Assembly: GCA_937976305.1 (NCBI GenBank)
Contig: CALJSB010000016.1
Span: forward strand, 1-64,000
From: an uncultured Acidimicrobiales bacterium
GTDB taxonomy: Bacteria > Actinomycetota > Acidimicrobiia > Acidimicrobiales > SZUA-35
Reading direction: 5' to 3'
DNA length: 64,000 nucleotides
In this document: positions 1-7,954 of the stretch, in pieces
Layout of the letters: each line of letters begins with the position of its first letter
Numbering within the stretch: position 1 is the stretch's first letter
Position numbers and translations under genes: made by a program
The notes under the pieces: model-generated
The model's input: the letters and a program-made list of their open reading frames with translations, nothing else
The model's database searches: none
What the model was told of the DNA's origin: nothing

Positions 1-459
1 GTAGGGCGGAGAGACGCTGTTGTGGGCATAGGTCATCGGCCGATCGACACCTGATCCCGGTTTCTGTGCTGCCAGGTTTCGGAGTAGAGACCGCATGGAA
101 GCTTTGGTGGCGTCTTTGACATCGCCAAGTCCGGTAGCGCAGAACGCCTCGATGCTCCCGATCGTCAGCAACGTGTCAGCGTCGAGGGCGTGGCCGTGAC
201 GTTGCGCCCATGCCGCGTATCGGAACACCACCCGCACCAGCTTCTTGAACGATTCGATTCCGGTCACGTGGGTGTAGGCCAACATTTCGAGGCACACAGG
301 TCGCAGCTGGTCTTCACGTCCGCTGACGGTTTCGTGACTCGTCTCGAAACCGTTCACGAACTGCTCGAACTCGTCTTTCAGGACCGGGACGTGCTCATAG
401 CGGGCGATTTCCGCTTCGACTCTTCGGCGCACTTCCGCCTTGCTTGGTTTGTCTGACAT
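1..459 (-). CDS. Tyrosine-recombinase-like protein, N-terminal part (runs off left edge)
   Basis: An open frame of 153 codons begins at the ATG at 459 (MSDKPSKAEVRRRVEAEI) and has no stop before the window edge, so only the N-terminus is visible. The predicted helices (RVVFRYAAWAQRHG, then IEAFCATG, then MRSLLRNLAA) look like the SAM-like core-binding domain of tyrosine recombinases and share that layout with the complete gene at 633-1541. I infer that the two are tandem paralogues of an island recombinase family. The catalytic half lies outside the window, so activity cannot be judged. Confidence 0.7.
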   Translation of the reverse strand, partial: MSDKPSKAEVRRRVEAEIARYEHVPVLKDEFEQFVNGFETSHETVSGREDQLRPVCLEMLAYTHVTGIESFKKLVRVVFRYAAWAQRHGHALDADTLLTIGSIEAFCATGLGDVKDATKASMRSLLRNLAAQKPGSGVDRPMTYAHNSVSPPY

Positions 460-490
460 AACTTGGTTCCCCTTGTCGGGTTGGGGCTCG

Positions 491-548
491 GTGTGTGCCC
501 GATGGGTCCAGGGCCGGCGAAGGACCCTGGACCCACATCTGCACACAC
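491..548. repeat. Two-tier inverted repeat between the two recombinase-like genes
   Basis: GTGTGTGC (491-498) pairs with GCACACAC (541-548), and inside it GGGTCCAGGG (504-513) pairs perfectly with CCCTGGACCC (525-534) around an 11-nt loop. It lies in the 173-bp gap upstream of the gene starting at 459 and downstream of the gene ending at 633. It could be a terminator or attenuator, a small structured RNA, or a recombinase binding or crossover site; the sequence does not decide between these. Confidence 0.6.
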
Positions 549-632
549 TGAGCGGTTGGAGTACTTGGCCATCGGACCCATATCCAACAGATTTAAGACT
601 CACTAAACGCTGTTTGGTGTACACAAACGTAA

Positions 633-1541
633 CTATGCCGCGTCCAGATCCTGGCTATTGAACGCGTTGGGTGAGCCCTGTTCTGAACGGTCGAGCTTGT
701 CGGCGAGCGCTACTTCGCAATAGGCCAGAGAAGAAGCTTCCTTCTCCCCGATACCGGCCCCCAGCAGGCCCTCACCCAACGAAGGAGCCGCATGCAGAAG
801 CGCGAGCGATCTCGTCCGCTGCAACGATCGGATCGAAAAATCGATGCCATGGCGCTTCGCGACAGCCCGGGCCCGGTAGATCTCGTTGCGGCCGTCCACA
901 GAAAAGCTATGCCGGATCTTGGCGAGATCGATTTCAGCCAAAACTCGTTGAACAGGCCCCGAAACTTTTTCCGGAACATCATCAGAATCGGCCCATTCCA
1001 CCGATCGAAGCTGCGTCTTCTCACAACCAGTCGCCAGAATCAAACCCACCGCTGCCCTCGCAACCTCATCAGCGTCCGCTACCAGAGCGGCCGCCAACCG
1101 GCCCAACTCACCGTCGCTCAACGGCAGATGCGTCGGCACCGCCGGAGGCTTCGAGTCATCACGAACCGGGAACAACACCCCCGCAGAAATCCGGATCAGG
1201 CCCCGCAGATGTGCCCGATGTGTAGATCGCGTCGAGGGCCTCAACTCCAACCGGCGCCTCGCCAGGTAGGTCGCGACGTTGTCCTCGACCAGCAGGTCAT
1301 CAATCGACTCCCACTCATGATCGGGATTCAAAACTGCGATGAACGCCGCCAACGTGCTAGCTGCGGTCCTTGCCTCTCCCCAACTCGCCGCCTGATAGCG
1401 GAGCAGAAGCGATCGGAACTCTCGTTCTACCTTCGACCACTGAGCGGGCGTCAGAACCGTCGGTTCGTACAACCCAATGCGACGAGCGATCTCCTTCGGA
1501 TCGGTCAGGGAATCTCTTGTGTTCTTTCCATTAGCAACCAT
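633..1541 (-). CDS. Degenerate tyrosine-recombinase-fold protein
   Basis: 302 aa, ATG at 1541 preceded by AAAGAGG. Residues about 50-125 resemble a core-binding domain (THRAHLRGLIRISAGV). The C-terminal part resembles the catalytic domain: VGLILATGCEKTQLRSVEW sits where box I normally reads TGLRxxELLxL, but the catalytic Arg position is Glu. Near the C-terminus RSLQRTRSLALLH matches box II, LGAGIGEKEASSLAYCEV replaces the usual LGH...Y, and the Tyr is kept. Read this way the protein has lost at least one Arg and one His and may bind DNA without cutting it. The fold assignment is an inference from motif spacing. Confidence 0.6.
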   Translation of the reverse strand: MVANGKNTRDSLTDPKEIARRIGLYEPTVLTPAQWSKVEREFRSLLLRYQAASWGEARTAASTLAAFIAVLNPDHEWESIDDLLVEDNVATYLARRRLELRPSTRSTHRAHLRGLIRISAGVLFPVRDDSKPPAVPTHLPLSDGELGRLAAALVADADEVARAAVGLILATGCEKTQLRSVEWADSDDVPEKVSGPVQRVLAEIDLAKIRHSFSVDGRNEIYRARAVAKRHGIDFSIRSLQRTRSLALLHAAPSLGEGLLGAGIGEKEASSLAYCEVALADKLDRSEQGSPNAFNSQDLDAA

Positions 1542-1580
1542 GAGCTGGCTATGCCTCTTTCAGTATTGGGCCGCGCTGAA

Positions 1581-1703
1581 CTAGACCCCGGCAACAGCCG
1601 AAGACCAGAACAAACACAACGCCGATGTGGTGACCGCCAACCCCAAAACTCTGAGGCCGCCGTCAATGTCCCGACCCGCATCGGCCACCCACCAAGAAGC
1701 CAT
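1581..1703 (-). CDS. Possible 40-aa single-pass membrane protein
   Basis: A short frame from ATG 1703 begins MASWWVADAGRD and ends in a hydrophobic run (LAVTTSALCLFWSSAVAGV) that could be one membrane helix. It lies 39 nt upstream of, and on the same strand as, the recombinase-like gene at 1541. No clear ribosome binding site precedes the ATG. It could be chance coding in a 281-bp gap that otherwise shows no gene. Confidence 0.3.
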   Translation of the reverse strand: MASWWVADAGRDIDGGLRVLGLAVTTSALCLFWSSAVAGV

Positions 1704-1822
1704 AAGCGAAAAAATCGGTTCGCGTATTTCAACTCGAAAACGGACGGACAACGGACACAGTCCCACCCCCGGAAACACGCAAAACAAAAAGGACAGTGGT
1801 CCAATTCATGACACGATGACCC

Positions 1823-2764
1823 ATGGGCCAACGAGAAGAAACCCAACTCCCGATCGTCAAAGAAGCGATCGAAAAACACGAGCGCGTCACGCTCCACCGC
1901 CTCGAACCCAACCCACAGCACGGACCCACCGCAGATTTCGAGGGCACACGATCCGACGGGACGCGCCTCAGCGTTGAGCACAAAGAACTCGTCCCAGGAG
2001 ACTTCCTCGCACTAAGCCAGGCGGTGCGTGACTACCCGCCGTACACCTCGCAGATGCTGTCACGGACCTGGTGGGTAGCCGTCTCGGAGGATCCGCTTTC
2101 CGAACGCATCAAACCGATGCCCAACTTCCCCGACGATCCGCCACAGGAAGAGATCGACTCCTGGGAAGAAGCCGGCTTCAAGACCGTGCTTAAAGCCGAG
2201 CGCGAGGAACAACATCGCAGACGAAACACGCTCCGCCGTCGTCCTCAGGTCCAGATCAAAAATCTGGGCCAAGACATCGAAAATGACCTAGCCGTGCTCG
2301 AATCCCTAGAGGTGTACTCAGTCCCATCAAGGCAGAGGCTGGACAACGAACAAGACGAACTCACACGGCGCCAAACAGAACACCGCATCAGGCACCGCAC
2401 CCACAACGCCATCATCAGTTCACACGAACCACACGAGGAGTTCGAGAAGCCCGGAGTCGTGGTGCACTTCAGCTGGGGCTACACACGCGGCCTTGACCCA
2501 AACGAGATCGCCGAACGGATTCAACTCTGGCTCGACAGTGACGAATCGGCCAACCTCAAAGCGAGCCTCCTTGCGTCAGATGCTGATCAACGGCACGCTG
2601 CGCTATTTCTCAGCACCGACGCGATGGCGGAAACCGCCAAAGAACAAGGTGACAAGTTTGTTCCGACGGCACCCCTATCCCTCGGCGACAGCATCGATGT
2701 CGTCTGGGCCTTCGTTGGACCCGCAGTCCTTCGCTACCAATCCGGCAGCTGGCTTCGGACGTAG
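1823..2764 (+). CDS. Unknown protein with a PD-(D/E)XK-like nuclease signature
   Basis: 313 aa from ATG 1823. I do not recognise the family. Residues 35-56 (ADFEGTRSDGTRLSVEHKEL) place D38 in front of E52-H-K54 on a predicted beta-hairpin, the usual layout of PD-(D/E)XK nucleases. A charged helical middle (EREEQHRRRN, RQTEHRIRHRTHN) follows, then a tryptophan-rich C-terminus (VVHFSWGY, LWLDSDE, VVWAFVGP). It stands alone on the plus strand between the recombinase-like genes and two minus-strand genes. The nuclease reading rests on one motif. Confidence 0.65.
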   Translation: MGQREETQLPIVKEAIEKHERVTLHRLEPNPQHGPTADFEGTRSDGTRLSVEHKELVPGDFLALSQAVRDYPPYTSQMLSRTWWVAVSEDPLSERIKPMPNFPDDPPQEEIDSWEEAGFKTVLKAEREEQHRRRNTLRRRPQVQIKNLGQDIENDLAVLESLEVYSVPSRQRLDNEQDELTRRQTEHRIRHRTHNAIISSHEPHEEFEKPGVVVHFSWGYTRGLDPNEIAERIQLWLDSDESANLKASLLASDADQRHAALFLSTDAMAETAKEQGDKFVPTAPLSLGDSIDVVWAFVGPAVLRYQSGSWLRT

Positions 2765-2821
2765 CGACCGTCACCGTTGCAGGAGGTGGTGATGCCGGGG
2801 CACCCCACGAGCAGATGGCTG

Positions 2822-3748
2822 TCAAGCTTGAGACTCGTCGGCCGCTGTTCCAACAGCGACGATATGCAAAGCTCGTCCGTCCTCGCCGTACCCCAACGAC
2901 TGCCCAACGGCCTCCGCGACTTCCTGGCTCAACTGAGGCGTGTCGTCGGGTAGCGGCTCCACTTGACCCAGTGGAGCGACTGGCTCGGGCGAGCGAGGCT
3001 TGTCGACATGCGAGTCGACGCCGATTGTCCATGCGAGAAAGTCGAATTCCCACGGCCAAGTTGTGAACGCCAAGACCTCTGATGTCTTTGCCTTACCAAC
3101 CGGGGCGGCCCGAACGGCACCCGCCGAACACCCTGGGAACTTGCGCATATGCGCTACATGGCAGTCGACCAACAGGCGCTTACGCGTGTACACGTCATCT
3201 CTACCCGACCAGAACCAGTGCAGCCACCGTCTGCGATCGCGAGCCCCCGCCCGATCATGCCCGAAGCAAGGCTGGGTGTCTGCACCTTGGTAAACCGCAA
3301 GTCTTCCGGTCACCGAATACGTCACCCCGTCAATCTGGATTGAAGGGCTCCGGAGCTTGTCGACCTGCTCGGTCGTCACGTTGCTCTTCAACCTGTAGTC
3401 GGGGCCGTCTCTCTCCCCGATCTTCGACTGATAGAGCAGAATTCGGCCACCCGCCACGTCGACAAAGGGAATATCGGCCCCCGTGATCTCAGTTTCGGCA
3501 GGCGAGGTTATGGACCTAGCACCCGAGCTGGGGGCGTGGGTCCAGATCGTGGACATGATCGAGTCGGTCACCCCAACCTCACTGATGCCAATCGGCCTTG
3601 CCGATTTCCATACTGCCGACCGGTTACCCGCTGCACCACTCGCTGCTAGCTCAATGCCATTCGGAGCTGCCAACGCAAACTCGCGCATTCGGGCTCGGAC
3701 TCTCCACGACGCCAAACTCATTGCTGCGAAAAGATGATGAGTGCTCAC
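2822..3748 (-). CDS. Unknown protein with a TGAD...QxK nuclease-like motif
   Basis: 308 aa from GTG 3748, only 4 nt after the stop of the gene at 3753; an ATG at 3721 is an alternative start. Residues 85-131 read ETEITGADIPFVDVAGGR, then LLYQSK, then EQVDKL. The order Glu, (T)GAD, strand, Q-x-K and a later Q-x-x-KL recurs in a PD-(D/E)XK-like group of uncharacterised proteins in defence islands and prophages; I recall DUF6615 as similar but cannot verify it. Several Trp and Cys residues follow. It is probably co-transcribed with the 352-aa gene upstream. Confidence 0.6.
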   Translation of the reverse strand: MSTHHLFAAMSLASWRVRARMREFALAAPNGIELAASGAAGNRSAVWKSARPIGISEVGVTDSIMSTIWTHAPSSGARSITSPAETEITGADIPFVDVAGGRILLYQSKIGERDGPDYRLKSNVTTEQVDKLRSPSIQIDGVTYSVTGRLAVYQGADTQPCFGHDRAGARDRRRWLHWFWSGRDDVYTRKRLLVDCHVAHMRKFPGCSAGAVRAAPVGKAKTSEVLAFTTWPWEFDFLAWTIGVDSHVDKPRSPEPVAPLGQVEPLPDDTPQLSQEVAEAVGQSLGYGEDGRALHIVAVGTAADESQA

Positions 3749-3752
3749 GCCT

Positions 3753-4811
3753 CTAAGACACCTTCAAATCTGCCGCTTCGACAAGTGCTCGATTGTGCTG
3801 ATCGACGGACTCTCGGATCGAATCGATCGCTTTCTCAACCTCTAGCCCCAGTGAGTCGGATCGCTGGTCTGCCGGGGTGTTGCGACCAACGTCAGTTCGC
3901 ACGTCCCACCATGACCCCCGCAAGTAGCGTCTCGCTGGGGGGACCTCTACCTCGACCTCTTTGTTCGCTGCCTCCAACAGCACGAGCTGTTCGGGGCTGA
4001 GACCCGACTTCGTGTAGGAAGAGCCGATCGAAATACGGTCCGTCCCGGCAAAAAGCTCGATGTAGACAGGCGTGCCGGTCTCAACGATCCGCCTGTAGAA
4101 CCCGGCAGTGGTCCGGCTCTTCGGGAGCGCATCAGCGAGCCACGTCGCACCCGTCGAACCAATCCAATCAAACAGGTCAGCAGCGTTCCGATAGTCCGCA
4201 GCCGACGCACCGTTCCCTGATGATCCGCCACCACCGCGCGAAAAGAGCTTCTGGCGCCTGAGCCGCTCCGACCTCGGCAAGCTGCAAGCCCGCATCTGGT
4301 AGGTCACGAGCTTCGCCTCGCCGACCTGATAGCCGCACGCCTCGACAAGCCAAAGACCGTGCTCAGGACTGACGACCGAACCCTCGCTCACAGCACGAAT
4401 CAGTTGAGGCTCGAACTGCTCCGCGACCAGAACACCCATACGCGCACCGGTTTCCGGCATGTACCAACCGACGAGCCGCCCGAAATGGTCTGGGTCGGCT
4501 GTGCCGTACTGGTTCTCAATCGCGACCTGGATCTCCTCGCCCGACCCCGGCAATTCGGCTGCTCCGAGGATGTCGAGGGATCGCCCGAGAATGTCCACCT
4601 CGGTTTCCACGGTGTCAGCCAGAAACCGGCAAGAGGTCGGCTCATTGAGCGCATCGATGTTCTCGGCGATTTGGGGAGTCATGAACTGGGGCTCTGAGCC
4701 GCCCAGAATCGTCGCTAGTTTGACCCTGTCAGTCGCAGACACGTGCCTCACTGCAGGCCCGGTTGTCGCTTCGTCTACACGCTGACCGTCCACTGGCCGG
4801 ATGCTAACCAT
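3753..4811 (-). CDS. Predicted PD-(D/E)XK-type protein (DUF4268-like N-terminus)
   Basis: 352 aa from ATG 4811. Residues 72-131 contain VDILGRSLDIL and then IQVAIENQYGTADPDHFGRL and MGVLVAEQF. The D...E-N-Q...D-H-x-x-L arrangement (D80, E99, Q101, D108 approx.) is characteristic of the nuclease-like domain often found with DUF4268, usually seen in restriction and defence islands. A Gly-rich linker near residues 193-200 separates it from a C-terminal region (TGTPVYIELFAGTD, RGSWWDVRTD) that looks like the DUF4268 end. It is divergent from the RT, with start codons 131 bp apart, and is followed 4 nt later by the 308-aa gene. Confidence 0.65.
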   Translation of the reverse strand: MVSIRPVDGQRVDEATTGPAVRHVSATDRVKLATILGGSEPQFMTPQIAENIDALNEPTSCRFLADTVETEVDILGRSLDILGAAELPGSGEEIQVAIENQYGTADPDHFGRLVGWYMPETGARMGVLVAEQFEPQLIRAVSEGSVVSPEHGLWLVEACGYQVGEAKLVTYQMRACSLPRSERLRRQKLFSRGGGGSSGNGASAADYRNAADLFDWIGSTGATWLADALPKSRTTAGFYRRIVETGTPVYIELFAGTDRISIGSSYTKSGLSPEQLVLLEAANKEVEVEVPPARRYLRGSWWDVRTDVGRNTPADQRSDSLGLEVEKAIDSIRESVDQHNRALVEAADLKVS

Positions 4812-4938
4812 CGATCGGGGTTAGCACCAGGTGCCGCCAATTCCGAAGGCTTCGGCTCCGCCTTTATCGGAATCGGCCTCGTGGAGCGCGAGCAGCCAGA
4901 GCGCGAAATTCAATACCGAAGGTCACGTCACCCCGGTA
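4802..4938 (+). ncRNA. Structured leader upstream of the reverse transcriptase (candidate ncRNA)
   Basis: Three hairpins can be drawn on the plus strand. 4802-4826: TGCTAACC pairs with GGTTAGCA (8 bp). 4840-4873: ATTCCGAAGGC pairs with GCCT and TCGGAAT, giving 11 bp with a 3-nt bulge and a 9-nt loop. 4914-4938: TACCG/CGGTA encloses GGT/ACC. The first overlaps the start codon of the divergent gene at 4811. Several defence RTs use a small RNA encoded just upstream as template; whether this one does is a hypothesis. Confidence 0.35.
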
Positions 4939-4942
4939 GGCT

Positions 4943-6436
4943 GTGGATAACTACAACGGCGAAATTACGATTATGTCATCATTTCTCGACGAGCAAAGAC
5001 TCGTCGACCACACAAGAGCCATCGGGCGGCATTGGCGGAACCGACCAAGCATTCCTGACCCGCTGTCCTACGAGGACGTTCTGCATGACGCGTATCGGAC
5101 CGCATCGGTGGTTCGTGATCGCGCCGCTCGTCACTTTCTTGTGGGCGAGCCACAAACGTTTCCTTTCCCGAAAGAATCTCCGACGGCTCCTCGCGACATG
5201 GTCCGGCTGGACCCGTACGCCGACATTGCGTTCAGATCGATGATCCAGCCTGCGGCAACTCGCATCAGCCTCGGACTCGCAGACTCGGTCATCCAGACTC
5301 GACCGGCGTCGGGAACACGGGGTCCGTGGACAGCACGAAATCTGAAGCAGAGCTTCAATCTGCGCAACAAGCTGATGGCGACCTACAGACAAGACCCATC
5401 CCTTCACGGATACGGCACGCTCGACATCAAGTCACACTTTCCGACGATCGGCCTTGGCCTTCTGGAGACAACCCTCAATAGCGTTGCAGTGCCGGCTGGG
5501 ACAGTTGAGGCCATCCTCAACTTCGTTGCTGAGCTTCATCATGTTCCTGGCATGCCCGCCGGGCTTCCTATCGGCCCAGAGGCTTCTGGACCTCTTGGAA
5601 CGCTGGCCTTGATTCCACTCGACCGTCTGCTGGAAGCAGCCGGGATCACGAACTTCCGCTGGGTGGACGACATTTTCTGCTTTGTCGCCGACGTCGCCGA
5701 TTTCCATATGGCCGCCGAACTTGTCCGAAGCCAAGCGATTCGCGGTGGGCAAGCAATCAACGAGGCCAAAGTCAACTTCCATTACTTTGACAAGCCACAC
5801 CCCACGACGGCTGTCTCCGGTGGCACACATTGGATCGATCAACCCGACCTTCTTGATGCACTCTCGTTGCAAGAATGCATCGACACCGAAGAGTTCGGAC
5901 CCTTCAAGGTCAAGCTCGGCGGCATGCGATACAACAACGACGCAGGGGCGATCGACGTCATCCTGGCCAACCCCATCCTTTGGGAACGCATCCCCCGCCA
6001 AACAGCCGAATACCTGGAATCTGTCGCGTACGCCGTGCCGTCCTGGGACCCGATCAAACAGATCATCACCTCCGAGACAACCCGATCAAACGCAGCCGGG
6101 CAGGTGCACGCGCTCAGAATCTTGCCCGACGCAACGGTCGGCAAACGACTCGGCTTAGACCTCTTCGATCGCGGCCAGTCGCTGCCTCGCCGGGAGTTCG
6201 GCCCCGCACGTTGTTGGTATGGCTACAAGGCAAGCCGCAGCGAGATCCCCTCGAAGAAGCGGATGAACCTGCTACTTGAAGCCGCTGAAGCCACTCCAGA
6301 CCTAAATGAACAGCGGGTACTAGTTGGTTCCCTGCGGAACGTTGGCGGTCTACCGCCGATCGCGAAGGACGCAGTCCAACATCTGGCCAGACGAACACCC
6401 GAGCTAGAACCCACAGCGCTATGGGTGTTGAACTAG
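4943..6436 (+). CDS. Reverse transcriptase of the Abi/UG (defence-associated) type
   Basis: 497 aa from GTG 4943 (ATG 4973 is an in-frame alternative). RT motifs appear in order: motif A GYGTLDIKSHFPTI (D161), motif B GLPIGPEASGPLGTLALIPLD (about 207-227, written here without its last residue in the family form), motif C FRWVDDIFCF (D242, D243; W replaces the usual Y of YxDD) and motif D INEAKVNF. The LPIGPxxS plus R-x-VDD style is that of Abi/UG RTs rather than group II introns or retrons. The last 230 residues are mainly helical (LLLEAAEATPDLN, VLVGSLRNVG), like the alpha-repeat tails of that group. No maturase or endonuclease domain is seen. Catalytic aspartates are intact, so activity is expected. 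Confidence 0.85.
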   Translation: MDNYNGEITIMSSFLDEQRLVDHTRAIGRHWRNRPSIPDPLSYEDVLHDAYRTASVVRDRAARHFLVGEPQTFPFPKESPTAPRDMVRLDPYADIAFRSMIQPAATRISLGLADSVIQTRPASGTRGPWTARNLKQSFNLRNKLMATYRQDPSLHGYGTLDIKSHFPTIGLGLLETTLNSVAVPAGTVEAILNFVAELHHVPGMPAGLPIGPEASGPLGTLALIPLDRLLEAAGITNFRWVDDIFCFVADVADFHMAAELVRSQAIRGGQAINEAKVNFHYFDKPHPTTAVSGGTHWIDQPDLLDALSLQECIDTEEFGPFKVKLGGMRYNNDAGAIDVILANPILWERIPRQTAEYLESVAYAVPSWDPIKQIITSETTRSNAAGQVHALRILPDATVGKRLGLDLFDRGQSLPRREFGPARCWYGYKASRSEIPSKKRMNLLLEAAEATPDLNEQRVLVGSLRNVGGLPPIAKDAVQHLARRTPELEPTALWVLN

Positions 6437-6913
6437 ATCCGCCGAAAGTGAAAACTCGGGAACAGGCCCTCGAATCGAAGTGAAAAATCGCGAGTCCGTC
6501 GGTGAAAGCCGTTTCCCCCATTCTCAAATTGCCCTCTCATGCGTAGGGCAGACCGAATTACTAGGAACGCCCACCCACCCAGGGATGTTTGCGGAATTCC
6601 GCAGATCCCCTTCGCAGGATTGCCGGACGGCAATCGGCAAACTTCGGTGTGAAACTCAAAGGAAATTGGGGCCGAGGTCGAAGGCTCGAAGCCTGTTCGT
6701 GTTCGCGATTACGAGCGGTCGATACGGCCGGCGTTCCTGTCGTTGGGCGAGATGGCGAGCGAAGCCCCCGGGCAGCTATTCCCAATTGTGTATGTCGAGT
6801 TGGAGGCGTTTCGCCGACCCGATGAACATCGATATCGTCGCCGAAGGTGTGGTCCAGCGTGGCACCTGGAAACGCTGCGCATACGTGGCTGGCTTGGCGG
6901 CTGTCGCAAGTGG
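6437..6913. other. Non-coding 477-bp stretch at the right end of the island
   Basis: I find no convincing gene here. It contains a perfect 12-bp palindrome GCGGAATTCCGC (6591-6602) and a tight hairpin, GATTGCC-GGAC-GGCAATC (6618-6635). Plus-strand frames between 6690 and 6900 give protein-like fragments (LGEMASEAPGQLFPIVYVEL, then MNIDIVAEGVVQRGTW in another frame), which might be a decayed gene. It may be the 3' flank or RNA of the RT locus, or the island junction. Confidence 0.4.
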
Positions 6914-7324
6914 TCATGGTGTTTCAACCGGGGATGCGATCTCGATCAGCAGGTTGCTCGGGCCGAGCACGTAAGCAACCGTCTGCCCCCACGGCTTGAG
7001 GGTCGGGTCAACGTAGCCACGAGCTCCCGCAGCAATCGCGCCCTCGACGGTGTTGGCAACATCCGAGGTAACCAACGTGATCGAAGCAGGGGCCGGCCGT
7101 GCATCGTCGGGGAGCAAGAAGCCTCCGGCGGCATCCAGGTTGCTCTTCGCGAGCTCGAGGGAGACGAACGCCAGCGTTGTTGGCCCGGTCTCGACTTCGC
7201 CGTAGTCGTTTTCGGGCGTGACGAAGCGCTGTTCAAGTCCGAACGCCGCAACGAAAAACCTGACCGTTGCTTCGACATCGTCTACGTAGAAGATGGTGTA
7301 GCCGAGTGAAATGGTTGGTGTCAT
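6914..7324 (-). CDS. VOC family protein (glyoxalase/bleomycin-resistance fold)
   Basis: 136 aa. The ATG at 7324 (MTPTISLGYTIFYVDDVEAT) is chosen because AAAGG lies 5 nt upstream, although the frame stays open to 7516. It has the two beta-alpha-beta-beta-beta repeats of the vicinal-oxygen-chelate fold, with YTIFYVDDVEATVRFFVAAF at the start and a C-terminal strand LLIEIASP. Such proteins are metal enzymes or drug-binding proteins; the substrate cannot be told from the sequence. It marks the return to ordinary chromosomal genes to the right of the RT island. Confidence 0.85.
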   Translation of the reverse strand: MTPTISLGYTIFYVDDVEATVRFFVAAFGLEQRFVTPENDYGEVETGPTTLAFVSLELAKSNLDAAGGFLLPDDARPAPASITLVTSDVANTVEGAIAAGARGYVDPTLKPWGQTVAYVLGPSNLLIEIASPVETP

Positions 7325-7549
7325 TGGTGCCTTTCGCTGCGTTTTCCGCATCGTATAGGGCACTAGCGACAGCCTATTGTCGGAGTTTGTTCTGGCGGAC
7401 GGCCCACACTTCGTCACACAAAGCCACGATTTCAAACCCACGGTGTGCACCCGGTATCGGCCCGTTTGCGGCGCCGGATACTGGTGGACTCGTTGGAGAC
7501 GAACCTGGTGGCTCATGTCCGCCAGACGTCCTGCTTGATAAGTGCTGGG

Positions 7550-7954
7550 TCATGGCAGAAGGCTGAGATCGCCAAGCTTGGACCGCACGACGGTGAAGTG
7601 TCGTCGGTCCAGTGTGGCTACGTCGGTGATGCCAAGTCGTTCTGCTGCTGCGATGACCGAAGCGTCGGTGGTGCCGAGGGGAAGGTCTCGGTACTGGGCC
7701 ACGAGTTCAGCAACCCGCATCCAGTCGCCTGCGTGGATGTGTTCGGCGAGAAGGTTGCCTGCTGCCAGATCACCCAAGAACCGGACCTCGGCATCTGGTC
7801 CGAGGCGCGTCCCGATGAGGTAAGTGACTTCGGTGATGACCAGCGCAGGGACGATGAGGGGGCCTGGGTGGGTTTCAAGCAGATCCAGGCAAGCGGCGTG
7901 GTGGCGGTCGTCGCGGTCGACGTAGGCGTAGAGCGGGCCGGCGTCAACGATCAG
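7550..7954 (-). CDS. PIN-domain toxin, CTG start overlapping the antitoxin stop
   Basis: 134 aa. The frame reads IVDAGPLYAYVDRDDRHH at its start and TTDASVIAAAERLGITDVAT and LDRRHF near its end, the acidic pattern of VapC-type PIN ribonucleases (Asp near residue 4, Glu in VITEVTYL, Asp in TTDAS, Asp in TLDRRHF). No ATG, GTG or TTG lies at the natural N-terminus; CTG at 7954 does, and it overlaps the antitoxin stop in the sequence CTGA. I infer a CTG start with translational coupling. An internal ATG at 7777 would remove half the domain. Expected to cleave RNA when the antitoxin is lost. Confidence 0.85.
   Translation of the reverse strand: MIVDAGPLYAYVDRDDRHHAACLDLLETHPGPLIVPALVITEVTYLIGTRLGPDAEVRFLGDLAAGNLLAEHIHAGDWMRVAELVAQYRDLPLGTTDASVIAAAERLGITDVATLDRRHFTVVRSKLGDLSLLP

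Noticed and set aside
792-1811. 339-codon plus-strand frame opposite the recombinase-like gene
   Set aside because: Arg/Pro-rich antisense frame without protein features; the minus-strand gene has recombinase-like motifs.
4943-6436. Retron or group II intron identity for the RT
   Set aside because: No msr/msd-like inverted repeat pair, no intron domains V/VI, and the motif B/C style differs.
7391-7526. 10-bp inverted repeat TCTGGCGGAC ... GTCCGCCAGA as ends of an IS remnant
   Set aside because: The arms are 116 bp apart, no transposase fragment lies between them and no target duplication is visible.
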